Origin: Moheibacter stercoris
Lineage (GTDB): Bacteria > Bacteroidota > Bacteroidia > Flavobacteriales > Weeksellaceae
Assembly: GCF_040545805.1 (NCBI RefSeq)
Contig: NZ_JBEPMO010000013.1
Span: forward strand, 1 to 64,000
Reading direction: 5' to 3'
DNA: 64,000 nt
Shown: piece by piece, positions 50,475 through 60,535 of the stretch
How the letters are laid out: every line of letters begins with the position of its first letter
Numbering within the stretch: position 1 is the first letter of the stretch
Position numbers and translations under genes: made by a program
The notes under the pieces: model-generated
Told to the model about the DNA's origin: nothing
Databases searched by the model: none
What the model saw: only the letters and a program-made list of their open reading frames with translations

Positions 50475-51860
50475 TTATTTACCAATACAAAACTTCCCGA
50501 AAATCGTTCCGAGGATGTCTTTATCCACATCGATTTGACCTGTGATGGAACCAATGTGTTTCAAAGTTTCGCGTAGATGGAAAGCCAACAAATCGCCCGT
50601 CAACCCCATACGCATTCCCGATTCTACATTGTTCAAAGCTTCCAAGGCTTGTTGCAAAGCTTCTTTGTGTCGAAGGTTGGTAATCACAACCGCATCTTCC
50701 TCCACACCCGATTTAATTTTATCTACTAACTCTGTTTTTAAGCGATCGAGGTTAAGATTTCCTTTCACCGAAATCCCAAATTCGGTAAATCCTGCTGGAC
50801 TTTGGCTATTCGGATCTATGTCTCCTACTTTATCGATTTTACTTTTGAGATTGAAAACGATTTTGTCTTTCAACAAATCCATCAAACCCTCCAAAATAGA
50901 TTGATCGTCTTCGTAGAGATGGATCACAATTTTGGCTTGTTCGACTTTTTCTTTAGCTTTCTCCACTCCGATTGCTTCAATTTCATCGGTCGTTTCACGG
51001 ATTCCTGCCGTATCAATAAATCGGAATGTAATACCATCAAGGTTAATGGTTTCTTCGATAGTATCGCGCGTAGTTCCCGCAATATCGCTGACAATAGCTC
51101 GTTCCTCGTTCAACAAATAATTCAACAACGTAGATTTCCCTGCATTGGGTTTTCCAATGATCGCAACCGGAACTCCGTTTTTAATGGCATTTCCATATTC
51201 GAACGTCTTTAATAGTCCCGCTACTTTTGTCTTGATACTTGATACTAAGGTTTGAAGCTCTGACCGATTGGCAAATTCAACATCTTCTTCCGAAAAGTCC
51301 AATTCCAATTCAATCAAAGCCGTGAAATTGATGAGTTCTTCGCGTAAATCTTTCAATTCAGACGAAATTCCTCCACGCATTTGATTCAAAGCCACTTTGT
51401 GCGAAGCTTTATTTTGCGCCGAAATCAAATCGGCAATCGCTTCGGCTTGTGACAAGTCAATTCGACCATTCATAAAAGCTCTTTGAGAAAACTCTCCGGG
51501 CTCTGCCAACCTTGCTCCTTTCGAAATGAGAACTTCCAAAATTTCTTGTTGAATATAAGGCGAACCATGACAAGTAATTTCAACCAAATCCTCTGCAGTA
51601 AAAGTTTTGGGCGCTTTAAACACAGACACCATTACTTCATCGATGATCAATTCTGGGTTGGAAGTTGGAGGTTGGGCGTTGGAAGCTGGGCTTATGACAA
51701 ATCCATACTGAACGGAATGAGATTCTACTTTTGTCAAATCTTTTCCTTTGAAAATTTGATTGACAATGGATATAGAATCGTTTCCTGAAACACGGATGAT
51801 CCCCAAAGCACCCATTCCTTGGGCGGTCGATGTTGCACAAATGGTATCTGTATGAAGCAT
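50475..51860 (-). CDS. mnmE: tRNA modification GTPase MnmE
   Basis: MnmE works with MnmG to modify U34 of certain tRNAs. The 461-residue protein has the N-terminal folate-binding domain ('TICATSTAQGMGALGIIRVS'), a helical domain, and an inserted G domain with G1 'GKPNAGKST' and G3 'DTAG'. It ends in the invariant 'FGKFCIGK' with the catalytic-site cysteine. Length and motifs are normal. It is a core gene bordering the accessory island. Confidence 0.97.
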   Translation of the reverse strand: MLHTDTICATSTAQGMGALGIIRVSGNDSISIVNQIFKGKDLTKVESHSVQYGFVISPASNAQPPTSNPELIIDEVMVSVFKAPKTFTAEDLVEITCHGSPYIQQEILEVLISKGARLAEPGEFSQRAFMNGRIDLSQAEAIADLISAQNKASHKVALNQMRGGISSELKDLREELINFTALIELELDFSEEDVEFANRSELQTLVSSIKTKVAGLLKTFEYGNAIKNGVPVAIIGKPNAGKSTLLNYLLNEERAIVSDIAGTTRDTIEETINLDGITFRFIDTAGIRETTDEIEAIGVEKAKEKVEQAKIVIHLYEDDQSILEGLMDLLKDKIVFNLKSKIDKVGDIDPNSQSPAGFTEFGISVKGNLNLDRLKTELVDKIKSGVEEDAVVITNLRHKEALQQALEALNNVESGMRMGLTGDLLAFHLRETLKHIGSITGQIDVDKDILGTIFGKFCIGK

Positions 51861-51928
51861 GTCACAAAATTAGGAAATCTAAACTGAACGACTTCCATTT
51901 CCAATTAGAATAGACAAAGTCTGAATCT

Positions 51929-52582
51929 TTAAATCTTCTCGACCAATAATTTCTCGGTTGCTTTTGCACTCAAAACAGTAGTTTCCCCATTGAATTGAAC
52001 GGTCAAACTTTCGTCAAATTCTTCTTTGGATAGGATCTCAATGATGGATTTCAGTTTCAATCCTTTGGATGTCAAATATTTCAAAAATTCTTGACTGGAA
52101 TTGCTTACGGCCGCCAATCGAACTTTATCTCCCACCTTGAAATTGCTCAAAGCTTCATAAAATTTCCAATCCATATTTCCCATAGCATCGGGAATCGGAG
52201 ATCCATGTGGGTCAACGGTCGGAAAATCCAACATTTCGTCCATTTTGGCGAAGAATTTTGGCGAATGGATGTGTTCAATTTGTTCAGCAACTTCATGCAC
52301 TTCTTCCCAACCGAACCCCATTTTGTTGACCAAAAACATTTCGGTTAAACGATGTTTTCTGATGATCAATAAGGCAGTTGTAATTCCTTCTTCTGTTAAT
52401 TTTAGAGGTTTGTAGGACTGATACGAAACCAAACCTTTGGCATCCAATTTTTTCACCATGCTATTGACAGTTGGCATTTTAATGTCCAATGCCTTACTCA
52501 AATCATTGACAGAAATCTCGCCCGTTTCTTGGGAAAGATTGAACATGGTTTTTAAATAATTCTCTTCGGTAAATGAAAGCAT
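51929..52582 (-). CDS. DtxR/MntR-family metal-dependent repressor
   Basis: A 217-residue regulator: winged helix ('EENYLKTMFNLSQETGEISV', 'MPTVNSMVKKLDAKGLV'), a dimer/metal-binding domain with 'IRKHRLTEMFLVNKMGFGWE' and 'EVHEVAEQIEHIHSP', and a C-terminal FeoA-like SH3 domain ('FKVGDKVRLAAV'). It should sense Fe2+ or Mn2+ and repress metal-uptake genes. It lies 15 bp after a metallophosphoesterase gene, suggesting co-transcription. The metal is not decided by sequence alone. Confidence 0.93.
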   Translation of the reverse strand: MLSFTEENYLKTMFNLSQETGEISVNDLSKALDIKMPTVNSMVKKLDAKGLVSYQSYKPLKLTEEGITTALLIIRKHRLTEMFLVNKMGFGWEEVHEVAEQIEHIHSPKFFAKMDEMLDFPTVDPHGSPIPDAMGNMDWKFYEALSNFKVGDKVRLAAVSNSSQEFLKYLTSKGLKLKSIIEILSKEEFDESLTVQFNGETTVLSAKATEKLLVEKI

Positions 52583-52597
52583 GCGCTAAAATAAGAA

Positions 52598-53827
52598 TTA
52601 TCCTCGCTTTTTCAATTCAATTAAGGTGATTTCTGGCCATATTCCTACTCGCCCCGGATAAGCATGGTACCCAAATCCGCGATTGACATAAATGTATTTG
52701 CCCATTTCTTTGTACAAACCAGCCCAATGTTTGTAAACATACTGAACAGGACTCCATTTAAAATATCCTGGAATTTCGATTCCGAATTGCATGCCATGCG
52801 TATGACCACTCAACGTAAGTTGAAAGTTACGCGGATGTTCCCTTGATTCTAATTCCCAATGCGATGGGTCATGCGACAATAAGATTTTGAAATCATCTGG
52901 GGATAAACCTTCTGAAGCTTTGTTTAAATCACCCTTTTTGGAAAATCTTCCTTTGCCCCAATTCTCCACTCCGACAATATGCAAACTAGAAGTTCCTTTG
53001 GTAATTTTTGCACGTTCATTGTTCAACAATTGAAATCCCATTTTCGGATGTAGAGCTTGAATATCCTTGAAGTTTCGTTGTTTATCAGTTTCAGAAGTCC
53101 ATTCTGTATATTCGCCATAATCATGATTACCAAGAATAGAAAACTTCCCAAAAGGTGCGGATTTGATGTTGGCAAACATTTCGACCCAATCTTTACCTTC
53201 TTTTGCAAAATTATTAACCAAATCTCCCGTAAAAACCAAAAGGTCGAATTCTTGTTGATTAATCAAATCAATTCCATATTGAATTTTCTCAGGATTGTCA
53301 AAACTTCCAAAATGGATGTCCGATAATTGCAAGATTTTGAATCCGTCAAATTCGGAAGGCAAATCAGCGAAATAAATGGGTTGTTGAATCACACGGTAAT
53401 TGAATCGACCTTTCATCATTCCATAGATAAAAGATGAAAAAGGAATTGCCGCTATCGCCAAGGTTGCTTGACTGATGAATTTTCTTCTCGAAGGAATGTA
53501 CTTTGGATCTTTTTTGGATCGAACCCGATTGACACCTCCAATGAATAGACGACTGATATCTTCCAAAAAAAGAAACAACCCAATTAACATTTTGGGAACA
53601 TACACCAGTAAAAACAAGCCCAAAACAATAAGTGTGTGATGATTTTGACCATTTCTTCCATCGAAATTTGAAAAACCAACAACTAAATAGGCAGCAATAA
53701 GTGCAGAAATAAGCAAATAGACGCGATGAATCCATTTATTGGAAAAGGTCGTTTTAACAGCCTGATAAGTATACCAATCTGCGATAAAACACATAACCAT
53801 AAAGAAATAAACCCGATTCATATACAA
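52598..53827 (-). CDS. Membrane-anchored metallophosphoesterase (YkuE-like)
   Basis: The 409-residue protein has about four N-terminal membrane helices and a cleaved-type or signal-anchor segment around 'RRKFISQATLAIAAIPF'. The calcineurin-like domain has all metal motifs: 'QLSDIHFGS', 'FTGDLVN', 'LGNHDYG', 'LLSHDPSHW' and 'SGHTHGMQFG'. The active site would face the periplasm. Relatives such as YkuE hydrolyse phosphate esters at the cell envelope. It is the first gene of a pair with the DtxR-like regulator. Confidence 0.92.
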   Translation of the reverse strand: MYMNRVYFFMVMCFIADWYTYQAVKTTFSNKWIHRVYLLISALIAAYLVVGFSNFDGRNGQNHHTLIVLGLFLLVYVPKMLIGLFLFLEDISRLFIGGVNRVRSKKDPKYIPSRRKFISQATLAIAAIPFSSFIYGMMKGRFNYRVIQQPIYFADLPSEFDGFKILQLSDIHFGSFDNPEKIQYGIDLINQQEFDLLVFTGDLVNNFAKEGKDWVEMFANIKSAPFGKFSILGNHDYGEYTEWTSETDKQRNFKDIQALHPKMGFQLLNNERAKITKGTSSLHIVGVENWGKGRFSKKGDLNKASEGLSPDDFKILLSHDPSHWELESREHPRNFQLTLSGHTHGMQFGIEIPGYFKWSPVQYVYKHWAGLYKEMGKYIYVNRGFGYHAYPGRVGIWPEITLIELKKRG

Positions 53828-53939
53828 AATTTCAACGGCAAATAAACATGAAATTTTCGTGCCAATTTGTTAATTATAAACTAAACTTAACATCGCACAA
53901 ATAGAAAAGTTTTTACTTTGCATGAAAATACAAATCATC

Positions 53940-55367
53940 ATGGATAGAAGAAAGTTTTTCAAGTACGGAAGTTTGGCGACAGCTGGAGTTGCCTTGTTAT
54001 CACCCATTGATATATTGGCTAGGCCAGCAGAAATTTCTGGAAAAGGAAAAACGGCGAAAAACATCATCATGCTGATTAGCGATGGAATGAGCACGGGCAC
54101 ACTCAACATGGCCGATTTATACCTGAATCGAATTCATGGGAGAAGTTCCAATTGGATGCAATTATACAAAGACAACAAAGTTTCCAGAGCTTTGATGGAC
54201 ACAGCTTCAGCAAGTTCAATCGTGACCGATTCTGCAGCGGCAAGTTCTGCATTTGGTGGAGGAGTTCGTGTCAAAAATGGTTCTTTAAATGTGAATCCAG
54301 ATGGTTCTACCAATACGCCCATTTGGCAAAAATTCAAAAAAGCAGGTAAAAAAGTTGGTTGTGTAACCACAGTAGCCATTACCCATGCAACACCCGCTGG
54401 TTTTTGCGTCACAAGCAACAGTAGAAATTCACAACCTGAAATTGCCGATACCTATCACAAATTGGGATTTGATGTCATGATGGGAAGCGGAAACTTATAC
54501 TTCAGTCCCGATAAAAGAGAAGACAAAAAGAATGTCTACAACGAATACGTCAAAAAAGGCTATCAAGTCGTTCGCAATCGTCAGGAAATGATGAATGCCA
54601 ACGTAAATCAACCCATCTTAGGCGTATTTGACGAAGATTCTTTGCCTTATTCTGTTGATCGAAACGCATCTCAAGACATCCAAAATCAATTTCCTTCCTT
54701 GGCAGAAATGACGAAAAAGGCTATTGATTCAATGCAATCACACAAAGAAGGATTTGTTCTTCAGGTCGAAGCAGGAAAAGTGGATTGGGCTGCTCATGCC
54801 AATGATATTGCGGGTTTGATCCACGATCAAATTGCATTTGACGATGCTGTAAAAATCGCCATGGATTTTGCCGAAAAGGATGGAAATACTTTGGTGATTA
54901 TTACAACCGATCATGGGAACGCCAATCCGGGAGTGATCTATGGAAAAAATGCCAATACCGGATTTGACTTACTTGCGAAATTCACCCAAACCAATGAATG
55001 GATTTTGAATCAAATCAAAGAAAACGATACGACCAACCATATCAAAGAATTGGTTTATCAATCCAATGGTTTTGCCTTAACCGATGAAGAGGCTTCCAAA
55101 ATTAAATCCTATTACGATGGATTGGAAGTTGCAGAAGACGGATTGTACAATTACAAAAAATTACCTTATAAATATTTTTCAGAAATTCAAAAACCTCATA
55201 ATTCAATCGGTTGGATCAGTATGGACCACTCGGCAGATTATGTAGAATTGGCGATGTTTGGACCAGGAAGTGAATTATTGAAACCTTTTATCAAAAATAC
55301 AGACATCCATTATCTCATGTTGGAAGCAGCTGGTTTGAAGGCGGAAAGACCTTCAAACGTTAAATAA
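53940..55367 (+). CDS. Alkaline phosphatase, Tat-exported
   Basis: From ATG 53940 the N terminus 'MDRRKFFKYGSLATAGVALL' is a twin-arginine signal with RRKFF. The mature enzyme has the metal site 'IIMLISDGMS', the nucleophile Ser in 'VTDSAAASSAF', 'EAGKVDWAAHANDIAG' and 'ITTDHGNANP', and a late His in 'DHSADYVELAMFG'. It releases phosphate from monoesters in the periplasm. An ATG 18 bases upstream would only lengthen the n-region. The Arg of the E. coli DSAA(S/R) active-site region is not obvious, as in many flavobacterial relatives. Confidence 0.92.
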   Translation: MDRRKFFKYGSLATAGVALLSPIDILARPAEISGKGKTAKNIIMLISDGMSTGTLNMADLYLNRIHGRSSNWMQLYKDNKVSRALMDTASASSIVTDSAAASSAFGGGVRVKNGSLNVNPDGSTNTPIWQKFKKAGKKVGCVTTVAITHATPAGFCVTSNSRNSQPEIADTYHKLGFDVMMGSGNLYFSPDKREDKKNVYNEYVKKGYQVVRNRQEMMNANVNQPILGVFDEDSLPYSVDRNASQDIQNQFPSLAEMTKKAIDSMQSHKEGFVLQVEAGKVDWAAHANDIAGLIHDQIAFDDAVKIAMDFAEKDGNTLVIITTDHGNANPGVIYGKNANTGFDLLAKFTQTNEWILNQIKENDTTNHIKELVYQSNGFALTDEEASKIKSYYDGLEVAEDGLYNYKKLPYKYFSEIQKPHNSIGWISMDHSADYVELAMFGPGSELLKPFIKNTDIHYLMLEAAGLKAERPSNVK

Positions 55368-55432
55368 ATATTAGCGAAATGTTAAAATTATAAAAATTTC
55401 GTACCTTGCGAAACATTATAAATTGAACAACT

Positions 55433-55978
55433 ATGCTTGAATGGTTCAGTACATTGAGTATTTTAGAACAAATTCTTTGGGTAGTTTCGATAGTATTTAC
55501 GGTCATATTCTTTTATCAGATTTTATCGACCTTACTAAAGAGAACTGCGGGGAAATATAGGAATAGCTTGTTTGCTTTCTTTTTTGCCTTTAAAAATATT
55601 ACGGCATTTTTATCCATGTTTGGTTGGGTAAGCATTGCGAGTATCTATCAAGGATTCAACCTAACAACTTCTTTATTAATCGGAGTTTTAGGAGGAATTG
55701 TCTTGATGGGTGTCATGTCCGTTTTGTTCTATTTTGTGTACAAAATAAAAGAATCATACCGTCCTGAAGTTCCAAAAATTATGAATTCGACGGGCGAAGT
55801 AATTAGTTTCATCGGAGCCAAACGTTCAAGTTTAGGCAAGATTAAAATCCATATAGATGGCGTTCAAAAAATCATGGAAGCGATGACCGATTTTGAACAT
55901 GATATTTTGGAAGGAACAAAAATTCGCGTAGAATCTGTTACTTCCACAGGAATTTTCATCATTAAACCTCTTCAATAA
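55433..55978 (+). CDS. NfeD-like membrane protein
   Basis: A 181-residue protein with three predicted helices (about 10-30, 45-70, 80-103) and a C-terminal OB-fold domain: 'TGEVISFIGAKRSSLGKIKI' and 'GTKIRVESVTSTGIFIIKP'. That pattern fits short NfeD/YuaF proteins, which usually work with flotillin-type SPFH proteins. No SPFH gene is next to it here; the only one in the window is a broken copy far upstream. Confidence 0.72.
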   Translation: MLEWFSTLSILEQILWVVSIVFTVIFFYQILSTLLKRTAGKYRNSLFAFFFAFKNITAFLSMFGWVSIASIYQGFNLTTSLLIGVLGGIVLMGVMSVLFYFVYKIKESYRPEVPKIMNSTGEVISFIGAKRSSLGKIKIHIDGVQKIMEAMTDFEHDILEGTKIRVESVTSTGIFIIKPLQ

Positions 55979-56043
55979 AATATTTTTATATTTTTACGTC
56001 CAAATCAGTAATCAAATAACCCATAACTGATTAGACTAAACCT

Positions 56044-57066
56044 ATGAAAAAAACTCTACTATTGGCGATGCTAATCTTGGCATCCTTCAGCTTTGCGCAA
56101 AATGTAAAAATTTTCAATCTTGATCTACCAACCGTCAATTACCGTGGTCTTTCTGTAGTAGACGATTATGTCTTTTGGGTAAGTGGCAACAAAGGCACCA
56201 TTGGCTTTAGCTTAAACGGTGGTAAAACCATGAATTGGGTAAACCCATCGGGATTTGAAAATCGTGATTTTCGTGATATTGAAGCCATAGATTATAAAAC
56301 AGCTATTGCAGTGGCCGTGGGCGAACCCGGACTGATCATCAAAACGACTGATTCTGGTAAGAATTGGAAAATTGTTTACCAAGACGATGAACCAGGCGTA
56401 TTTTTAGATGACTTGGATTTCTCCAAACACAATCCTCAAGTTGGAATTGCAATGGGAGATCCCATCAACAATCAACCTTATGTTTTAGCAACTAATGATG
56501 CTGGATCTACTTGGAATAAAATCAATCCAGATGAAATGCCGAAACTTGCCAATGGCGAAGCCTATTTTGCCGCAAGTGGTTCCAATGTGCAATTGATCAA
56601 TGACCAATTATTTATTGCCGTAACGGGCGGTGAAAAATCCAATATTATCTTGAATACCCAACCTCCTACCATCGTCAATTTACCCAAATCTGATTCTTCA
56701 ACAGCAGGCGCAAATGGTATGGATTATTGGGCCTCTTCTAAATTTGGATTAATTGTTGGAGGAGATTTCTCAAACCCCGAATTATCTAAGCATAATTTAT
56801 TTATCTTTGAGTTGAATGAATTCAATCAACCCATTGTTACAAAACCCGAAACGGCACCAAGAGGATACAAAAGTGGTGTTGCTATTTTGAGTCAAGTTTC
56901 TGCTGTTAGTTGTGGTTTAGGCGGAGTTGATGTATCGGATGATAAAGGGAAGAATTGGCGAAATTTAACCAAAACAGAATTCAATACTTGCAAACGTTCC
57001 AAACGAGGAAATGCCGTTTATTTGGTCGGACCTCATGGACGAATTGGCAGATTAAACCAAAATTAA
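56044..57066 (+). CDS. Ycf48/BNR-like secreted propeller protein
   Basis: A signal peptide ('LILASFSFAQ') precedes a 320-residue beta-propeller with BNR/Asp-box-like units: 'GTIGFSLNGGKTMNWV', 'GLIIKTTDSGKNWKIVY', 'YVLATNDAGSTWNKI' and 'VSDDKGKNWRNL'. Bacteroidota proteins of this kind are often annotated 'oxidoreductase' without proof. It is the first gene of a run with an AsmA-like protein (12 bp) and a DinB protein (9 bp). Confidence 0.82.
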   Translation: MKKTLLLAMLILASFSFAQNVKIFNLDLPTVNYRGLSVVDDYVFWVSGNKGTIGFSLNGGKTMNWVNPSGFENRDFRDIEAIDYKTAIAVAVGEPGLIIKTTDSGKNWKIVYQDDEPGVFLDDLDFSKHNPQVGIAMGDPINNQPYVLATNDAGSTWNKINPDEMPKLANGEAYFAASGSNVQLINDQLFIAVTGGEKSNIILNTQPPTIVNLPKSDSSTAGANGMDYWASSKFGLIVGGDFSNPELSKHNLFIFELNEFNQPIVTKPETAPRGYKSGVAILSQVSAVSCGLGGVDVSDDKGKNWRNLTKTEFNTCKRSKRGNAVYLVGPHGRIGRLNQN

Positions 57067-57078
57067 ATCTAACAACAT

Positions 57079-59367
57079 ATGAACCTAAAAAAAATTCAAC
57101 CGAAAAAGAAATTTCTTTACTGGATCGGAGGAATCCTCCTGTTTTTAATTCTCTTAAACATCGGGATAGGTTCTTGGATCAAAGCTCGAATACCTGCCAT
57201 CATTGAAGAAAAAAACGACACAGCTTATCAGTTTGCCTACAAAGATTTAGGGTTTAATTTATTCAATAGTAGCCTATCTGTGGAAGGAATTTCCATTTCA
57301 CCCAAAGAAAACTTTAAAGGAAAAATTCCAATGGATTTCACCGCTGATGTTGGTGAAATCAAAGTGGTTGGTGTGAACTTTTTGAAACTTTTAAAAGACA
57401 AAGATTTAAGCGCATTTAGTATCAAAATCATAGAACCCAAGGTTGTTTTCAATCAATCTGAAACCAAGGATACCACAAAATCTGATTCCAAATTAGGTTC
57501 TGTCATAAATGTGAACCGATTCATCATTGAAGATGCTTTTTTTGAACTATTTAAATCTGACAAAACAACCAAATTGGCAGAATTCCAGAATTTGGATTTG
57601 GACATTGGTGGCGTAAATCTTTCGCAAAGAACCTTGGAAAAAGACATTCCCTTTACCTACACAGACTTTGAAATGACAAGTGGAAAAATCTTTTACCAAA
57701 TCAATCCCGTTCAACAATTAAACGCTTCCAGTTTGAAGGTCAATGATAATTTGTTCTATCTCAATAATTTTGATTTGAATTCCAATGAAGATGTTATAAA
57801 AGTCGATCTGAAAAAAGTCAATTATCGTTTGGTTCCTGATATCAAAACTCCACAAGTTATTTTTACAGGATTGGATTGGGGCTATAATCAAAAAAATGCG
57901 CTCTATTTTAAAGCCGATATATTGAAGTTTGATTCAGTTGATGTGAATATTCGCAATACCAAAGAACGCCCAACAGATTCTGCAAGAATTGCTTCTCATA
58001 TTTTGCCTTTTGATTTAAATATAGGGAGCATTCAATTGGATAATTCTCGCTTCAGAATTCGAAATGCATTGGATGCAAAAAACATCAATATCCAGGTTAA
58101 AAATGTTTCCAATGTATTTGCCGATAAACTGATTGTCGAATCCATTTTGATGGATCATCCTGATATCACTTCGTTTCAATCCAAATCGACTAAGAAAAAA
58201 GTTGAAAACGCAGCTTCAGATTTTATTGACATCATTCAAATTGGCGATGTTACCATCAAAAATGCTACCTATAAATTGAACCAACTCAATGGAAATCAAA
58301 ATCTTTTAACCGTAAACGATGTAAATTTTGAAATGAAAAACATTGAGATGAATCCGGAATCTTACAAAGAAAAAATTCCTATCCTTTACAAAGATATTTC
58401 TCTCAAAGCCAAATCATTGGATTACAATCCCAACAATGTATATCGATTGCAGTCTCAAAACATTTCTTATGTCAATGGCAAATTTGATTTGAGCAATTTC
58501 AGCATGAAACCCAAATTAACGCGTAACCAATTTGTTCGACAATTGAAAAAAGAATTGGATTTGTATACGATTTCCGCACAAAGCATTCAAATTCCCAACC
58601 TGAATTGGAGTTTTAGAGGAGACGATTTGTCTTTGAAAATCAATACGATGAATTTGGAAAAAGTTCATGCCAACGTGTACCGAAGCAAACTTCCGCCAGA
58701 TGACCCCAAAAAGAAATTATTGTATAGCAAACTTTTGCGCGATTTACCGATCTATCTAGAAGTCAATCACTTGAATTTAAAAAATTCTCTCGTCGAATAT
58801 GAAGAAGAAACCGAAGCGAGTTCGGGTGCTGGAAAATTGAGTTTTTCCAATTTCAATGCGAATATAAAGAATGTCAATTCGGGTAAAGGAAAATCGAGTA
58901 TACCCGATGTTCAAGCGAACATCACGACCAATTTCATGAACGATTCGCGCATCACAGCTATTTGGACGTTCAACCCAATGAATCGTTCAGAAAAATTCAA
59001 CATCAAAGGAAGTTTGTTCAATTTTGACGCAAAACGAATGACACCTTTTGTGAAACCTTATTTGCATGCAACCATGGATGGAAATATGAAAGAAGTTCGC
59101 TTTAACTTTACAGGAAATGATATAAGTGCAACAGGAGATTTCGGCGTCAGATACGACAATTTGAAAGTCACGCTTTACAATCCAGATACTGGGAAAGAAA
59201 GAAAAGTCTTGAATACAGTTGGAAATTTGTTTGTGAAATCAAGTACCAAAGAAAAATATGAAGAAGTAGCCATCAAACCTGTCATTCGCTCACAAGATCG
59301 ATCCTTCTTTAATTTCTTTTGGAATTGCGTTTTGCAAGGTTTGAAACAAACTTTATTAATCATTTAA
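57079..59367 (+). CDS. AsmA/DUF748-like envelope protein
   Basis: A 762-residue protein with one N-terminal membrane helix (about 12-32) and a long beta-rich repeat body with 'LSVEGISISP' near its start and many 'ID.A.F.L' strands. This matches AsmA-like/DUF748 proteins of the TamB-YhdP group, which form a hydrophobic groove thought to carry lipids between membranes. No catalytic motif is expected. It is flanked closely by genes on both sides and is likely co-transcribed. The exact family is uncertain. Confidence 0.72.
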   Translation: MNLKKIQPKKKFLYWIGGILLFLILLNIGIGSWIKARIPAIIEEKNDTAYQFAYKDLGFNLFNSSLSVEGISISPKENFKGKIPMDFTADVGEIKVVGVNFLKLLKDKDLSAFSIKIIEPKVVFNQSETKDTTKSDSKLGSVINVNRFIIEDAFFELFKSDKTTKLAEFQNLDLDIGGVNLSQRTLEKDIPFTYTDFEMTSGKIFYQINPVQQLNASSLKVNDNLFYLNNFDLNSNEDVIKVDLKKVNYRLVPDIKTPQVIFTGLDWGYNQKNALYFKADILKFDSVDVNIRNTKERPTDSARIASHILPFDLNIGSIQLDNSRFRIRNALDAKNINIQVKNVSNVFADKLIVESILMDHPDITSFQSKSTKKKVENAASDFIDIIQIGDVTIKNATYKLNQLNGNQNLLTVNDVNFEMKNIEMNPESYKEKIPILYKDISLKAKSLDYNPNNVYRLQSQNISYVNGKFDLSNFSMKPKLTRNQFVRQLKKELDLYTISAQSIQIPNLNWSFRGDDLSLKINTMNLEKVHANVYRSKLPPDDPKKKLLYSKLLRDLPIYLEVNHLNLKNSLVEYEEETEASSGAGKLSFSNFNANIKNVNSGKGKSSIPDVQANITTNFMNDSRITAIWTFNPMNRSEKFNIKGSLFNFDAKRMTPFVKPYLHATMDGNMKEVRFNFTGNDISATGDFGVRYDNLKVTLYNPDTGKERKVLNTVGNLFVKSSTKEKYEEVAIKPVIRSQDRSFFNFFWNCVLQGLKQTLLII

Positions 59368-59376
59368 AGATTTGTC

Positions 59377-59817
59377 ATGAAGGAAATGTTTTTGGATTTG
59401 TTTGAATATAATTTCCATTCCAATCAAAAGTTGGTCGAAATTTTCATGCAATTTCCTGAACGAACTCCTCCACGGTCGGTAGAACTGATCAATCATATCC
59501 TCAATGCACATCAAATCTGGAATGCCAGAATTCTTACCCAAGAAACCTTTGAAACTTGGCAAATTCATGCACTTGAGGAATTGGAAGATTTGCATCAAAT
59601 GAATCATTTCAAAACGATCGATATTTTGGAAAATTCAGACCTCAACATGAAATTTTCTTACCAAAATTCAAAAGGTGATTTCTTTCTCAATACAGTTCAA
59701 GAGGTCTTATTTCATGTCATCAACCATTCTACGTATCATCGCGGGCAAATTGCTTTATTGTTTCGAGAAGCTGGACTAGAACCACTACCAACGGATTATA
59801 TTTTTTATAAAAGATGA
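59377..59817 (+). CDS. DinB-family protein
   Basis: The 146-residue protein is a DinB/YfiT-type four-helix bundle with metal-binding histidines: an early 'LINHILNAHQIWNARIL' and the late 'LFHVINHSTYHRGQIALLFR'. DinB-like proteins bind a divalent metal and include thiol S-transferases; activity here is unknown. It follows the AsmA-like gene by 9 bp, so it shares that transcript. Confidence 0.88.
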   Translation: MKEMFLDLFEYNFHSNQKLVEIFMQFPERTPPRSVELINHILNAHQIWNARILTQETFETWQIHALEELEDLHQMNHFKTIDILENSDLNMKFSYQNSKGDFFLNTVQEVLFHVINHSTYHRGQIALLFREAGLEPLPTDYIFYKR

Positions 59818-59880
59818 GTGCAGTATCAAGTACAAAGTATTAAGTAGTGAGTTTTAAGTAGTAAGAATTATAAGAACTTT

Positions 59881-59929
59881 CTAATTTCTAATTTCTAATT
59901 TCTAATTTCTAATTTCTAATTTCTAATTT
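59881..59929. repeat. Seven perfect copies of CTAATTT
   Basis: Exactly seven copies of a 7-bp unit lie between two DinB genes, outside coding sequence. The copy number may vary between isolates. Confidence 0.9.
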
Positions 59930-60009
59930 TAATAAAATCCTACTGACATACTGCTGTCACTTCCTCTATTTAGCTTTGTCGTATCAATGTTTAATTAAAT
60001 AAAAACGAT

Positions 60010-60492
60010 ATGAATACTACAGCAAATTCCAACATTTTATCATCAGGCGACTTACTAAAAAATTGGCAAGCAAACAGAGGCCTAACCCGAAGAGTAATTG
60101 AAGCTTTTCCTGAAAAAGAATTATTTGAATTTTCGATTGCAGGAATGCGTCCTTTCTCAGAAATGACCAAAGAACTTTTAGCAATCGCAGGACCTGGATT
60201 GGACCAAATTGTGAATGGCTCCGATCAAATTCTTGACGAAGAACGAACCGAATGGAATTCCAAGGAAGCATTATTGAAAGCTTGGGATGAAACGACTGAA
60301 CTAATTAATTCTTTATGGAGTAAAATGGAGGATTCGAAATTCGAGGAACGAATTAAATTATTTGGTCAATATGAAAACACCGTGTTTGACAGCATTACCT
60401 ATTTTGTAGAAAATGAAATCCATCACCGTGGTCAAGGTTATGTGTATTTACGCGCTATAGGAATTGAACCTCCGTTCTTCTGGGAGAAATAA
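60010..60492 (+). CDS. DinB-family protein, second copy
   Basis: A 160-residue DinB-type protein with an N-terminal helix pair and the typical end 'YFVENEIHHRGQGYVYLRA' that supplies the metal-binding histidines. It differs much from the DinB protein 200 bp upstream, so it is not a recent duplicate. It is separated from it by the CTAATTT array. Function unknown; thiol-transferase or damage-response roles are only by family. Confidence 0.85.
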   Translation: MNTTANSNILSSGDLLKNWQANRGLTRRVIEAFPEKELFEFSIAGMRPFSEMTKELLAIAGPGLDQIVNGSDQILDEERTEWNSKEALLKAWDETTELINSLWSKMEDSKFEERIKLFGQYENTVFDSITYFVENEIHHRGQGYVYLRAIGIEPPFFWEK

Positions 60493-60505
60493 GAAAATTT
60501 AAATT

Positions 60506-60535
60506 ACCCCATTTGGAAATCAGGTGGGGTTTTTA
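60506..60535. terminator. Intrinsic terminator between convergent genes
   Basis: ACCCCA (60506-60511) pairs with TGGGGT (60525-60530) and TTTT follows. It ends the DinB gene and lies next to the stop of the WYL regulator. Confidence 0.7.

Noticed and set aside
59881..59929. CRISPR-like array
   Set aside because: The 7-bp units are perfect and adjacent, without spacers, and no cas gene is near.
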